Positions 1 to 11,245 of a stretch of 64,000 nt of DNA are shown here, piece after piece. The notes beneath the pieces are model-generated. The model was not told the origin of the DNA, searched no databases, and saw only the letters and a list, made by a program, of their open reading frames with translations. This stretch comes from Allomyces arbusculus (taxonomy: Eukaryota; Blastocladiomycota; Blastocladiomycetes; Blastocladiales; Blastocladiaceae). The first letter of the stretch is position 1, and the number at the start of each line of letters is the position of its first letter. Position numbers and translations under genes: made by a program. The stretch is from the NCBI GenBank assembly GCA_027604705.1, contig JADHYV010000017.1:1-64000 (forward strand), given 5' to 3'.

Positions 1-3000
1 GCGACAGTCATTGGCTTCCCGCTTATTTGTTGGGGCCGCTAATCAAGGTCAACCCGGTCTTGCTCGTCATTCCCCATCAACCCGTTTACCCCCCCCCCCC
101 CCCCCCCGCTAACGGCCAAAACAACACGTACCTCCGAGTGAATCTGCCGGTGCACATACACTAGGAAATCCACGTAGCTCATCGCCTCGTGGTTCTTATC
201 CTCGACCATGTGCGCCACAAACTCGAGTTCCGCCTGGTCGATTCCCTGCCGCACGACATGGAACGCCAAGTGCCGATGGTACCGGGCAAACACGCCCTGC
301 AGCACCTTCTGCACGCGCTGGTTGACCTCGTCATCGCGCGGCGGGAGGACGTGCAGTCGCGGATCCACCTGGTCGACCGACGCGACACCAAACACGCCCT
401 GCACAAAGTCCGACGACACGTTCCGCCCGAGCCACAAGTGCATCCCCTGTCCGTTCTCGACCAGGTAGCAACCCGTCGGATCGAGCCGCTCGTACGAGAC
501 GCGCACGGCCGTCGGTTCGGGCGTATGCAGTGCGACGAGCCGCGGGTAGAGCAGCGGGATACTGAGCGGGACGGGCAGCGACTTGAGTTCGCGCATGGCC
601 GCGACGCGCACGTCCGACGCGACATCACCGGCCTTGAGTGCCTTGTGCTTGTGCAGGCACAGCGTGAAGAGCGGGAACAGCTTGAACGTTTCCGGCAAAA
701 TGAGCTGGCCGGGGGACGTCGACGCGGCGCAGTTTTTCCGGTAACTGGCGAGGACCTTGACACAGGTCTCCGTCAGCTGCGTGCGCACCGTGTTGAGCGA
801 CGCTGAGAGCACCGTAGTCATGGCCGACTTGGCAAGGAAGTTGACGGTCGTATCAAGTTCGGCGAACCGGAAGACCGACCCAAGCAAAGTCGTATTGGTC
901 AGCGACGTGGTCAGGACACGAATGCGCCGGTGGCCCTCGGCCGTCGTGTACAGCAGGGCCACCTGAATCGCCGACTCGGCTTTTTCGTCCAATTTATCGT
1001 CGTGCTTGAGCGCGACCGCAAACGCCTTATCCGCGTCGATCCCAGCCAGCTCGAGATCGCCCGTGCCCTTGTCGAGGAAATTGCCGAAATGGTCGTGCAC
1101 GCGGAGACCCGACGACGCGCGCACGCGGACCATGGCATTGTACCCAAATTGCCGCGTCAGTGACCGCAGCACGTCGGTGTGCAGCCGCGCGCCGTCGCGC
1201 TCGAGATGGAACTGCGGGTAGAGCTTGCACTCTCCACCCGTGATCGCCGACAATTGGCCAAACGAGGCCACGTCCTGGTACCCGAAAGCGAAAAGGTACT
1301 GGTCAATGCACACGCCAGCACCGACGGATTTTTCGCCAAGCGACTTGTAAAAGGTATCTTGCGGCGCAAAGAGTTGCTTTTCCTTGTCGGTGCCGTAAAG
1401 CTTCGGGTCCTCGCGGTTCTTGAGCTGGCCAGGGCCAAAGTTGGGCAGCGCCGTGTGGAACAGCATCAGGCGGCCGCCGCGGTCGTTCTAGAAGTGAAAA
1501 ACGAGTAGTAGGTGAGTGAACGGGGCGCGTGGTCGTCTCCAGGCAATCAGGAAACGTACGAGGTACGACACGATTGACTCGGCCACAGCGCCAACTGCGC
1601 TCTCGGCCATACGATTCTCCTGGAAGAGAGTGGGCAATGCGTCGAGGAACTGCTCAATCACCGGCTGCGACTCGTATGGGTCGACCAAGAAGCCCGTCGA
1701 CAGCGGCACAAACATTTCGTCGACGTCCGGGACCACGAGCATCTGGAACTGCTCGAGTGCGGGCTATACAACACGCAAGACGCAAACGTCAGTTGCGCGG
1801 ATATCGACCAAGGCACCGATCGTCAACCCAAACGTACGTGGAAGTTGTAAAAATGCACGGCACGGTCGTAAGTCAAAATCGCGACCTGCGCGCCCTTGGG
1901 GAACCGCGCCTGCGCGTTCTCGGCATAGAGCCAGTCGCGGATGATGCGCGCCATTTGCGCGGGCAAGCCCGACTGCACGGCGTTCCACGACACGTCGATC
2001 GCCAGCACAACAGCCACGGGTTTCGGGTCCTTGGCAATGAACTCCTTGCCCGCCGCGTACTCGACGACACCGCACCGCAGTTCTGGACGCGCCATGATGT
2101 CGACGCGGCGGCCGTTCATGTCGAGGTTGCAGAAGTACTCGGCTGGCACTAGAGTGAGCAAGTGGGTCGTTAAATCCCCGCAACGACGCGCTTCAATCGA
2201 AAGAAGCCGTTGCGTACCGTCGTTCTGAATAAAGCAAAAGTTGCACATGAACTTGCGCCCGCCGTCGGAAAACTGCATAAACGCATTCATGTATGCGCGG
2301 CATCGGCGGCACCGCATCGGTCCATTCGGCCCGGGCTCGACCAACTCGATCGGCGCTTCACCCCCCTTCAACTCGGCCAGCGGCTGCACAATACACCCGA
2401 GCGGGATCATCGACTGCGCGAGCAAGTCCTCGGTGCACGGCACGTTATAAGTCGTCATGCGCAAAAACCGCGCCGAGACATTGCCCTCGTCGATGACACG
2501 AAACTCAGTCGAGGCCAGCGGCGGAATCGTCTTGGAACAGGTGCGGTACGGTTCGGTCGCGTACTGCGCCTGGTCGTTGTCCTGCACCGCCACGGGACTC
2601 GGGATCTGGTCCGGGTCGATTCGCGACCGCGACCCGCCCGACGGCGTCTGCGGGGTACCGGGCGCCGCGAGCGAGTTGGAACTGCCGCCGAGACCACCCA
2701 TCGACGGCTGCTGCGGGATCATGCTGGGCGCGGCGGGCGGCATCATCATCCCCGCCTGCCCCTGCGGCTGCGGTGGCTGCCCAGGTTGCCCAGAGAGCGA
2801 CATTTGGCTCATCCCCTGCGCGAGCTGGTTCGGCGACCCGTACGGCGCCGCGGCAGCGACACCGCCGGGACCGGGTGGCGCTGGAGCGGGCGGCTGGCCG
2901 GGGGACCCGGCGCCCGCGTAGGCGCGCGCCATTTGCTCCGGGTACATGCGCCGGCGCGTCGCGCTCGGCGGCGACGCAGGCGCCGGCGGCTGCCCCTGCT

Positions 3001-3575
3001 GTTGCGGCGGGACGCCGTTCGGTGCGTACTGCTGCGGCGCCTGCTGCTGCTGTTGCTGATGATGCTGTTGCTGGTACTGCTGCGGCTGCTGCTGCGGGTA
3101 ACCCTGCGGCGGGAACCCGGGCTGCCCAGGTTGCCCCGGCTGTTGCATGGGCGGGCGATAATGCTGCTGCTGCTGCTGTTGCTGGTACGGCATCGGCTGG
3201 CCTGGCTGACTCTGTTGCGGCATCATCCCCGGGCGCGGCTGCGACGGCGGCTGCTGCTGGCCGTACGCGGGTGGGCGCATCATGGGCGCGGGCGATCCCG
3301 ACGGCGCACCCTGCGGGTACGTTTGCGCGCGCGGCGCGCCGTAGCCCGGTGGCGGCGTGCCCTGCGGGCCCGGACCGCCTGGGAACGGCGGGCGGTAGGG
3401 CATCTGCGCGCCGGGTGGGGGCGTGGCTAGAAAAGCAGAGCAGGGCTCCCAGATCAGCACGCGGTTGTGTCGCAGATGCTGGAGCGTGTGCCGACGTGGA
3501 CGTACGCGCGGCGTTCTGCGCAGCCGGGTAGCCCGGCTGGCCCGGGATCGGTGGGCGGGCGGCGGCGGGGTGCAT
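1..3575 (-). CDS. SEC24: Sec24, COPII coat cargo-binding subunit (3' end off window)
   Basis: Cargo-selecting subunit of the COPII inner coat; pairs with Sec23 on ER exit membranes. Modelled exons, minus strand: 3575-3506, 3426-1838, 1763-1560, 1487-132, then probably 38 to the window edge. The start ATG at 3575 was chosen because splicing a 79-nt intron joins MHPAAARPPIPGQ to the Pro/Gln-rich tail in frame. After about 400 disordered Q/P residues come the Sec23/24 zinc finger (CRRC ... CNFC), the trunk (VVLAIDVSW; HFYNFH spliced to PALEQFQMLVV), the beta-sandwich/helical regions and the gelsolin domain ending MSYVDFLVYVHRQIH. All four donors are GTACGT. The last intron holds a 19-nt C run (G on the sense strand), and its acceptor TTGATTAG coincides with the stop that a read-through frame would meet at 39. 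About 1,072 residues are visible. Family assignment is secure; the extreme C-terminus is not. Confidence 0.95.
89..107. repeat. 19-nt C homopolymer inside the last visible SEC24 intron
   Basis: An uninterrupted run of C on the plus strand (G on the transcript strand). It lies inside the intron whose donor is at 131 and likely acceptor at 39. Confidence 0.9.
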
Positions 3576-4355
3576 GGCGTTCGCGTTGGCGCTCGGCGTG
3601 GTCGCGGTGCTGGCGCGTGTCGGGTCGCGAACGTCGGCTCCCGCAGGCGTTGAAGATCGCACGTCCTGCGCGCGTGCAGCCTGGTCGGATCGTGCTGGGT
3701 GCCGCACGAGCTGGTCGATCTTTGCAGTCGCGCTTGCAGCCGTCGTGCTAACGTCGGCGTCGCGGTCGGGTCGTGGGCGTCGTCGCTGGTCGATGTTGGC
3801 TCGGACGGGTCGCGAGTCGCCGTCGCCACGACGAATGGCCGGCCAGCCAGAAAATCAAACGCAAAACGCGCAACACGCGCATGGCACGTGCCTCAAGCGC
3901 GACACGTCGACGCGTCGGTAACCTAACCTGGCGTCCTTTCGTGTCTGACTTCGCAGATGTCGCACACGCGCACGGCCTCACCACCGACCCGAAGAGGAGC
4001 GGGCATCGTAAGGGTGATTTGGCGGTCGCGGCGATGCTTGCTGGCCTTCTCCACCCGTTCCGATCCCGGTACGCCAGATGCAAACGGCTTTACATTGGTT
4101 GCGGGTCCAAGTTGAGATGAAAAGGCGTGATGGAAAAAGTATGGGAAAAGATGGAGATGCGAGCAAAAGAAGACGATGCCAAAAGCCGAATATCAAAAGA
4201 CGACGCGAGAGATGTGAAGGGGGAGGGAGGAGGAGGGAAGAAGACGGCGAGATGGGATCCATTGGCAAATTAGTCACCGCGCACGTCGTCGAGCCCAGTC
4301 CGTCCAGTCCCCACTTGCTCGCGAACGCCCGCGCGTAGCAGTCCATCAAAGTCTC
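3576..4355. other. Intergenic: SEC24 upstream region and tyrosinase 3' flank
   Basis: 780 bp between the SEC24 start and the tyrosinase stop, both genes on the minus strand. Only short, composition-driven frames are open. The part near 4120-4250 is unusually A/G-rich for this window. No RNA gene or further coding exon was recognised. Confidence 0.6.
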
Positions 4356-6224
4356 CTACACGAGCCACGCGGCCACCGCCACCAGAGCGAGCGTGACCAC
4401 GTTCGTCCACTCGTCCATTGCGCGCGCAGCGTGCGCGCCCGAATGCACATGAGCCGCGCTCGCATTCGCATTCGCGCTGCTCCCCTGAGCAGCCTGCAGC
4501 TGCGCCGCGGCCGTCTGCACGACGTCAATGCCCGAGTCCTGGTAGTCGTCGTCGTCGACACCCATCGAGCAGTTGGACACCGACGACTGGAACAGCTGCG
4601 CGACCGTCGGCAATTGCGTCACGTTCACGTGCCCGCTCTGCACTTCTTGGTTGAGCAGTTGCGCGACGTCGTTGACGCGTTTCTCAACCTCTATCATACG
4701 GATACCGACCATGCTCAGTTCGCGCACTCCCCAGCGCGTCCCGGACTCGGAAACCCACGTACCGCGCCATGCGTCAATCGACATGTTGGGCATGATCCGT
4801 GCGACGCGGTCGGCCGGCAACGGCTCAATCGTCGGGAACGGCACCGCTTGTTTCGGCGGGCGCGGAATGCACTTGCCCGACCCCTTCTTGGTCGTGTTCG
4901 ACGTCGACGCGTCCTCCTGAAGCCTCCGTGCCGCCGGCGCGGTCATGAGCGGGAGCGCGTACTGGTAGCACAACCGGGTTCGGTAGTAGACAATGTCGCG
5001 GTTGGTCCACCGTTCCGGGTAGAGCACGACGCGGTCAGCGAGCGGGATCGCCGTTTGCCCGTTGCGCAGGTCCGTGCTCGTCAGGTCTTGGAAGTTTTTG
5101 AGTGAGAGACTTTGCCACTACGAGGCGGGAGGTGATGAGTCGCGTGATGACGGCGGCGCGATCGAGATCGAGGAGAACGGACCAGAGCCCACTACGTGTC
5201 CATCACGACCAACAACCGCGAATCCGTCGTCAGTTTCTGCACCCTCACACCACATGAACACGCCCCAGGACCGCCCGTACCAGCAAATCAATGTACACGT
5301 GGTGCACCCAAAACGTCGGGTCCGACGGCGAAATTGACGGGTCCCCCATGTGGCCACCGACCAGGACATGGTACTGGTTATGCGGCGAGACTTCAAGAAT
5401 CTTGGCCATTTGGCCATAGGTCGTGACGTTGCGCAGGATCGCGGCCATGACCTGGCCCGAGGGAAGCCACTGGTACCGCGTCGAGAGAGCCAGCGGGTTG
5501 CGCGTCACGAGATTGTTCGAGTCGTCGCGCAGACCGGCAAACGCGCCGCGGAGAGGGCCACGGACCAAAGGGCCCAGCATGTCTTGCCGGAAGACAACGG
5601 ATTGAGTGATGGGTCCCGACGTGTCGACAAGTTCGTCTAAAAGACCAAGAAGCTCAGCAAACAGTATCGTGTGGCGCACCTGCGCAACGCACGCGTACCC
5701 CAGTAGGGCGCGCCCGTGAGTCCCGGCGCGACCTTGAGCAGTTCGTCCTCGTAGTCCTTGACGAGGGCTAGGTGGCGATGACCGGTCAATCCAAATTCGA
5801 TCGTGTTCATGCTGGGTTCAACCGAGTACGGACCGCGGTGCATGAGGAAAAAGTAGGGCGTGCCATGCCAGGCCATGCCTGACCGGTGCCTGCGCGAGAG
5901 CTGGTCGAGCGTGCCGCGCGCCTTGAGCCTGTGGGTCCGCGACCGAGCCGGTTCGGTCAATCACGCGTTCGATCTGATCGCCATCCACGAAAAGCGCGAG
6001 ATCGCGTACGTCTTCATGCCGTTCACGTAGGCGCGGCGCTCAGCGTCGGAGAGCGACGCGAGCGGCTTCCGCAGACGCACGCCCGTCGGGCATGTCGTCG
6101 GCGACGGGGCCGTGGCCGCAGCAGCGGCGCGAGTCGGAGTCGTTGCGGCGGAGACGGGGCTTGATGTCGCGCAGAGCAGCAGGAGAAGTGCGGCGAGGAG
6201 CAGTGCAGTCGACCAGCGGCGCAT
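4356..6224 (-). CDS. Tyrosinase-family type-3 copper oxidase, secreted or surface-anchored
   Basis: Predicted to oxidise phenols to quinones, as in melanin synthesis. Exons, minus: 6224-6010, 5928-5699, 5636-5281, 5117-4356; 520 residues. A signal peptide is evident (MRRWSTALLLAALLLLLCA). The CuA site is His86, His93 and His102 (WHGTPYFFLMHR); the CuB site is His234-x3-His238 plus His260/261 in DPTFWVHHVYID. The second splice creates APYWDE and the third IDLLWQ, both expected in tyrosinases, which supports the intron calls (81, 62 and 163 nt). The C-terminal 240 residues are not catalytic, contain N-glycosylation sequons and end in a short hydrophobic tail (NVVTLALVAVAAWLV) after small residues, suggesting a GPI or membrane anchor. 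Hemocyanin is the only close structural alternative and is unlikely in a fungus. Confidence 0.93.
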
Positions 6225-6666
6225 GGTTGAGTGGGGGAGAGTGGTGGTGGTGGTGGGCGTGGAGATGGCTGCGAGTGGCAGCATGAACGTCTGGATGGGC
6301 CCGGAGAAGACAGAGGAGGGCACTGCGACAAGCAGAGCAGCGGTGTGGGGCCGGTTGGTGGGTGGTTGCGAGGGTCGTAAGGTCGACGGCGAGCCGGTCG
6401 ACGGTGGGGAGAGAGGAACCGCGCGAGCGGGGCGGCGCCATTCGCGGTGGCCGTTGTCTTGGGCGCGCGCGCTTGAGGCTTCAGCGTCGACCCGCAGTGC
6501 AGCGCCTCCACGCGTTCCCAAGACGGCAAGTGGGAGTGGCTGTCTCGCGCGGCGCATGTGATCTGTGCGAGACGCGCTTTGCGCGGCGCAGCGTTTTCCG
6601 CGCGCGCCTTGACCGACGACAGCCTGATCACCATGGCTGACCATGACGCTCCACCAACCGCACATG
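6225..6666. other. Intergenic: tyrosinase promoter region
   Basis: 442 bp upstream of the tyrosinase start and downstream of the RING gene stop. It contains CA/GT-rich and purine/pyrimidine stretches but no recognised gene or clear motif. Confidence 0.5.
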
Positions 6667-7968
6667 TTACTCAGGAGCCGCTGCATACGGCCGCCGCCCC
6701 GACCGCGTCGCCGGCACCACCACCTCGCGCACGCGCGCCGTCGTGGTCGTCGATGCGCGCGACATGCGTGACCCCGGCGGCACCATGGCTGCAACCGCAC
6801 CACCACCGCCACCATGCACCGACGTTGTGCTCGACTGCAGCGAGAATGAATCGACCGCGCCCAACCCTGCCGTGGCGCCTGCTGCACCCATCATGCCTGT
6901 CGCCGGCGGCGGCCGAGGTTGTGGTTGCCCGCCACCACCAGCATACTCGTTCGTCCAAGGCACCCGACTCGTCCCGAGCATCGGCAGCGGCGGCGCCCCG
7001 GCCGTTTGCAGTGGGCTCGGCAGGACGTATGGGGACACGGATGATGGCCAATGACCTGGGTGCGATGCACTGGTCGTAGGTCGCGTCGTGCCTGGGCGGC
7101 GGAAGAGGGTCGTTGGCGGGGGCGCGGCACGCGACGGCGGTGGTGGAGCCTGCTGCGGCGGTGGTGGACCGGGTCGGTGCGGTGTCGCGCCAGTCGCCGC
7201 CTGTTGTAGCACAGCGACTTGTTGTCGGAGCTGTGCGTTCTCCTCTTGCAATCGCGCGCATTCGCTAAGGTCAAGTGCGGCAAGATCAGCGTCCACCACC
7301 CTACACCCATCGTCCAAGCGAGGGGAAGGTACCTCTTGACCTGCCGACTCTGAATCAAGTCGTGCCGCGCGCGGTTCAGCAAGTCCTGGTACCGCGTAAG
7401 CCGCCCGCGCAGGTACCGCATCAAGCTCGCCGCGTTATCGAGCTGGAACCGGTAGGCGTCGAGCGCTGTCGCCAACTGGTCGGCGACAGGGCGGAAGTAG
7501 GGCGCCACGTCGCCGGCGAGCTGATTTGTGCCCGGCACGAGGACGGGTAGGACGGGCGCGGTCGCCGCGTGGCACACGGGGCACGGAACCAAGACGGCAC
7601 CAGACTCGGGATCGTGTTGCTGTTGCGGGCACGCGGCGAGGCAGTCGTGGCACAGCAGGTGGCCGCACCCGGAGACGACGTGAAAGGCCGTGAGCGGGTT
7701 TCCCGCGGCGGGGCCCGTCGCGGGTGGGGCCAGACGGGATGAGGTCCAGGGGTCGCGGTGGCACCTAGGATCGATGATGATTTTGGGTCGTTGCGGTTGG
7801 TCATTCAATGGGTGTCGCTTGTCGCATCGTCGTCTCGTACGCATTGCAGTGGATCCACTCGAGCCCTTCGGCGCCCGGCACGGAACCGGGCGTGCTCGAG
7901 GCGTGGCTCGCGGCGGGGCGGCCGTGCGGCGCGGCCGCGGCAGGTGGTGGGCCGTTTGGTGCTGACAT
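6667..7968 (-). CDS. Zip3/HEI10/RNF212-like RING protein (candidate meiotic SUMO/ubiquitin E3)
   Basis: Exons, minus: 7968-7841, 7764-7333, 7264-6667; 385 residues. Splicing the first intron (76 nt) restores WIHCNACHRDP and completes a C3HC4 RING: Cys41, Cys44, Cys76, His78, Cys81, Cys84, Cys104, Cys107. The order WIxCNxC, then SGCGHLLCHDCL, then a CPVC pair near the N-terminus, followed by a helical/coiled-coil segment (about 120-200, continuing after intron 2 as LQEENAQLRQQVAVLQQ) and a Ser/Pro/Gly-rich tail, is the architecture of Zip3, HEI10 and RNF212. These proteins localise to the synaptonemal complex or crossover sites. The gene shares a 612-bp divergent region with CHK1. Intron 2 has two in-frame acceptors; the one giving a 68-nt intron was preferred. 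A generic RING E3 remains possible. Confidence 0.75.
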
Positions 7969-8580
7969 GTAGATGTCTTGAACGCGGTTGCAGCGGTTCT
8001 CCGGCGTCGATGCGGCCAAGAATTCGGCATGCGTGCGGCTGCGCGGGTCGAGTACCTGGAGGACCGAGCAGCGAGCATCACCCATGTAATCATGGCCGGG
8101 GCCGCCGTGCAGGGCAGAGCGCCCACATCGTGGCGCGCGGCGGTGCAGTGGGCGACTGCTCGACACAGGCAGTGTTGGTTCTGCTGACTCGGGCCACGGG
8201 TCTGTCGGAGTCGGTGAGTCACTTTGATGCCTCTCCCATCGTCGCCCATGCGCTCGCTGCGCCCGCGGAAACTGGGTGTGCAGCACATTGCTTGCATCGA
8301 CTCGACGAGCATCGGGCACACACACGCGCAAGCCAGCCTGCCAGCGCACGCACCACGACTGCGACACGGTGCTCACCACCCGCACTTGCTCGCCGGCCGC
8401 GCACCTGCAACGTTCTGCCCGCCGTCACGCCTGTCGGAGAGCTTGCCCCTGCCGCCGTCAACCTTCAGCGGCCGTCTGCCCGCATCAGCAGCGCGTCTGC
8501 CGCTCACGAGCTGCACCCATCGCACTTGGACCGAGTTCTCAATCGCCTATCGCTCCAGCCCGCCAGCGGCTCTCTGCGCC
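7969..8580. promoter_or_regulatory. Divergent intergenic region between the RNF212-like gene and CHK1
   Basis: 612 bp separate the start codons of two oppositely transcribed genes, so it must hold both promoters. Small open frames here are not conserved-looking. No specific element (such as an MCB or damage-response box) could be assigned by eye. Confidence 0.6.
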
Positions 8581-10804
8581 ATGCTCGGCACGCTCCGCGA
8601 CCGCGAAATCCACGGCTTCTCGCTGCTCGAGACCATTGGCGAGGGCACCTACGGCAAGTCGGTACCGCGCCCCCCAATATGCTTGTTCTTGTGCCCGGAT
8701 TGCACTCTGCACGGCGTGTGTCTCGGAACACGCATCAACCAACGCATCACCTGCTCCATCACCCAGAGTCAAGCTCGCGCACAACCCGGCGACGGGCGAG
8801 AGCATCGCCATCAAGATCCTGTGCAAGAAGACACTTGACGGCGCCTCGCAGGACGATGCGGCGCCCGTGCCGCCGCCAGCGAACGACGTCTCGAACGCGC
8901 CCAAGTCGACCTCGATTTCACGGCTCGAAAAGGAAATCACCATCCATCGCGCGCTCAACCACCCAAACATTATCCGGCTCTACGAGTCCTACGAGGACCG
9001 CCACTACATGTTCCTGCTCATGGAGCTGGCCGCGGGCGGCGAGCTGTTCGACAAGATTGGTAAGTTGCACGCGTCGCACGCGTCGCGGTAGACATGCTAG
9101 AACACACTCTCTGACTGTACGGGCGTCGCGTGCAGTTCCCGACGTTGGTCTCGACGAGGAAGTTGCGCACTTCTATTTTCGCCAGCTCGTCAACGGCGTG
9201 GTGCGTCTCCGTTTCGCGTACCGTTCGCCTTGCCGCCGTATTTCTCTCTGACGCGCTCCGTCGCTCGCCTAGGCGTACCTGCACAAGCGCGGCGTCACGC
9301 ATCGCGACCTGAAACCCGAGGTACGGACACCTGCATCGCATCAAGCTCATGACCGGAATCGAGCTTGGTCTAATGCGTGTCTTTCAAGTAGAACATGCTC
9401 GTCGATGCCCAAGGAAACCTGAAAATCTCCGACTTTGGCCTCGCAACCGTCTACCGGTACAAGGGCAACCGGCGAACACTCACGACGCCGTGTGGGTCCC
9501 CACCATACTTGGCGCCAGAGGTTCGTCTACCCCATCTTGGTTCAGTCGACCCGCACCTATCTTTATCACTCACGCTTCTTGCCCATCGTCTAGGTCGCGC
9601 AGGGCAGCTACGATGGCGAGCGGTGCGACGTGTGGAGCATGGGCATCATTCTCTACGTGCTCCTGCAGGGCTGCTCGCTCTGGGATGAGCCGACGGGCCG
9701 CAGCCCTGAATTTGTCGCCTTCATCGCGAGCCAGTGCGACGGCGAGCCGCTGCCCGCGGCTTGGGACGCCGTCCCGCCGAAACCGCGTAAACTGATTCTC
9801 GGTATGCTGCAAATGCCCAACAAGCGCACGTCACTCGCCAACGTCGCCGCCGACCCCTGGGTCACGCAGCCGAACCCACTCTACAATGACGAGGATGGCA
9901 TGTGCGCCGACGTGGAGCGGCTCACGAACAAGCTGATGCACCAGCTCGAGGAGCACGGCGAGGAGCCGTACATCACCGACGACCACCCCATGTTCCGGTC
10001 GTACTCGCAGCCGCCGCAAATTTCGGAGCCGCTGGCCGGCGCGCTCGATGTACCCGTCACGGCCTTTTCGCAGCCGGTCATGCGCGCTTACTCGCAGTAC
10101 TCGCAGGCCGTACACTTGGTGCATTTCCCTCATTTGCTCATCGACTTGCACGCGACCAACGAATCACTGACCCCCCCCCCCCCCTTCCGCCACTCCAGTC
10201 GCAATCGCAGGCCCCCTTCAACCCAACCCAATCCGGCGCCTTTCTGTCGTCTGCGCGGCTCACACGATTCTACACCGAATCGCCACCGCAAGTCCTGGAG
10301 CGCCTACTTACCGGCGCGCTCGACGTGTTGAAGGCGCAGTCCCAGTCGGCCGTGGAGCGCGACTCGGCGCGCATGGTCTTCTCCGTTCCTGATTTGCGTA
10401 GCCCGATCACGGGTAGCATTCGCATCCAGCCGATCTTCACTTCGCTCACGCGCACCGTCTGGCTCGTCCAGTTCCAGCGTCGCAAGGGGGACCCGATCGA
10501 GTTCAAGAGGTTCTACAAGAAGGTGACGGCGTGCGAGGACGTGCAGCAGGTGATGTTGGTAGGTAGTGGCGCGAAGCAGGCGGCGGCCGGCCTTGTGGCG
10601 GTGCAGGAGATGAGGAGCGCGCAGGCGCCGCTGCTGCCGCTGTCAATGTCGCAGCCGGCGGCGACGGCGTCGTCGACGGCGCCGGAACCAAGTGGGTTCA
10701 CACCGCTGTCGCAGCCGTTGGCGGAGGTGAAGGCCGCGGCCGCGCGCGCAAATGGATTGCCGCTGCTCAAGCGTGCGGAGGAGGTGCACCTTTTCGAGGG
10801 GTAG
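8581..10804 (+). CDS. CHK1: Chk1 checkpoint serine/threonine kinase
   Basis: Effector kinase of the ATR DNA-damage and replication checkpoint. Exons: 8581-8657, 8767-9059, 9136-9200, 9273-9320, 9392-9520, 9594-10109, 10199-10804; 577 residues. The glycine loop GEGTYGK starts the kinase domain; Lys42 is in IAIKILCKK, the catalytic loop is THRDLKPEN with Asp157, DFG is at 175-177 and the activation segment ends GSPPYLAPE. Chk1-specific features are the PDVGLDEEVAHFYF helix and the C-terminal KA1-like domain (LTRFYTESPP, then DPIEFKRFYKKV). Between them, residues 342-387 hold seven SQ/TQ sites, the expected ATR targets. The first donor (GTCGGT) is weak but is the only one that preserves the glycine loop. 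Intron 6 carries a 14-nt C run. Confidence 0.93.
10171..10184. repeat. 14-nt C homopolymer in CHK1 intron 6
   Basis: An uninterrupted C run 13 nt before the intron 6 acceptor AG (10197-10198), where a pyrimidine tract would be expected. Confidence 0.9.
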
Positions 10805-11245
10805 GGCCGGTGGAGTCGCGCACGCGACGTGGCGGCAGAGATGGGCCAGCTCTGGCAGATTCCGTATTGAAACCGTTTTTGTGACAATTTTTGTGGTCGT
10901 CATGGTTGGATTTGGATTTGGATTTGGACATGATTTGAAACGATCCTGCGAAGCCAGTGAGGCTAGGAATCGTCAGACTCCTCGACGACGGGTTCCAGCA
11001 ACATATCACGTGCTCCTGCGTGACTGATCACAACGTGGTTTGCCGCAGTTCGGCCGCACCACGATCTACGACCACGGCGTGCTGTCAATCAAAATACGCG
11101 TCGGCAGCAGGAGCAGAGGCAGCAGCAGCATTCGCAGAAAGAGGAGCAGCACGCACCACCCATTTGGCCGACATTTCCAGCGCCCAACGACCACCGTCCC
11201 TCAGCCAACTTTGCCGAACTCGTCTGTCACCCACCGCTCGCTGCA
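10805..11245. other. Intergenic between CHK1 and UTP15
   Basis: 441 bp. It holds a short hexanucleotide tandem (GGATTT, about three copies, near 10908-10926) and nothing else recognised. It presumably includes the CHK1 3' UTR and the UTP15 promoter. Confidence 0.5.

Noticed and set aside
2210-3430. 406-codon plus-strand frame opposite SEC24
   Set aside because: Extremely Arg/Leu-rich mirror of the GC-rich third positions of SEC24; no family features.
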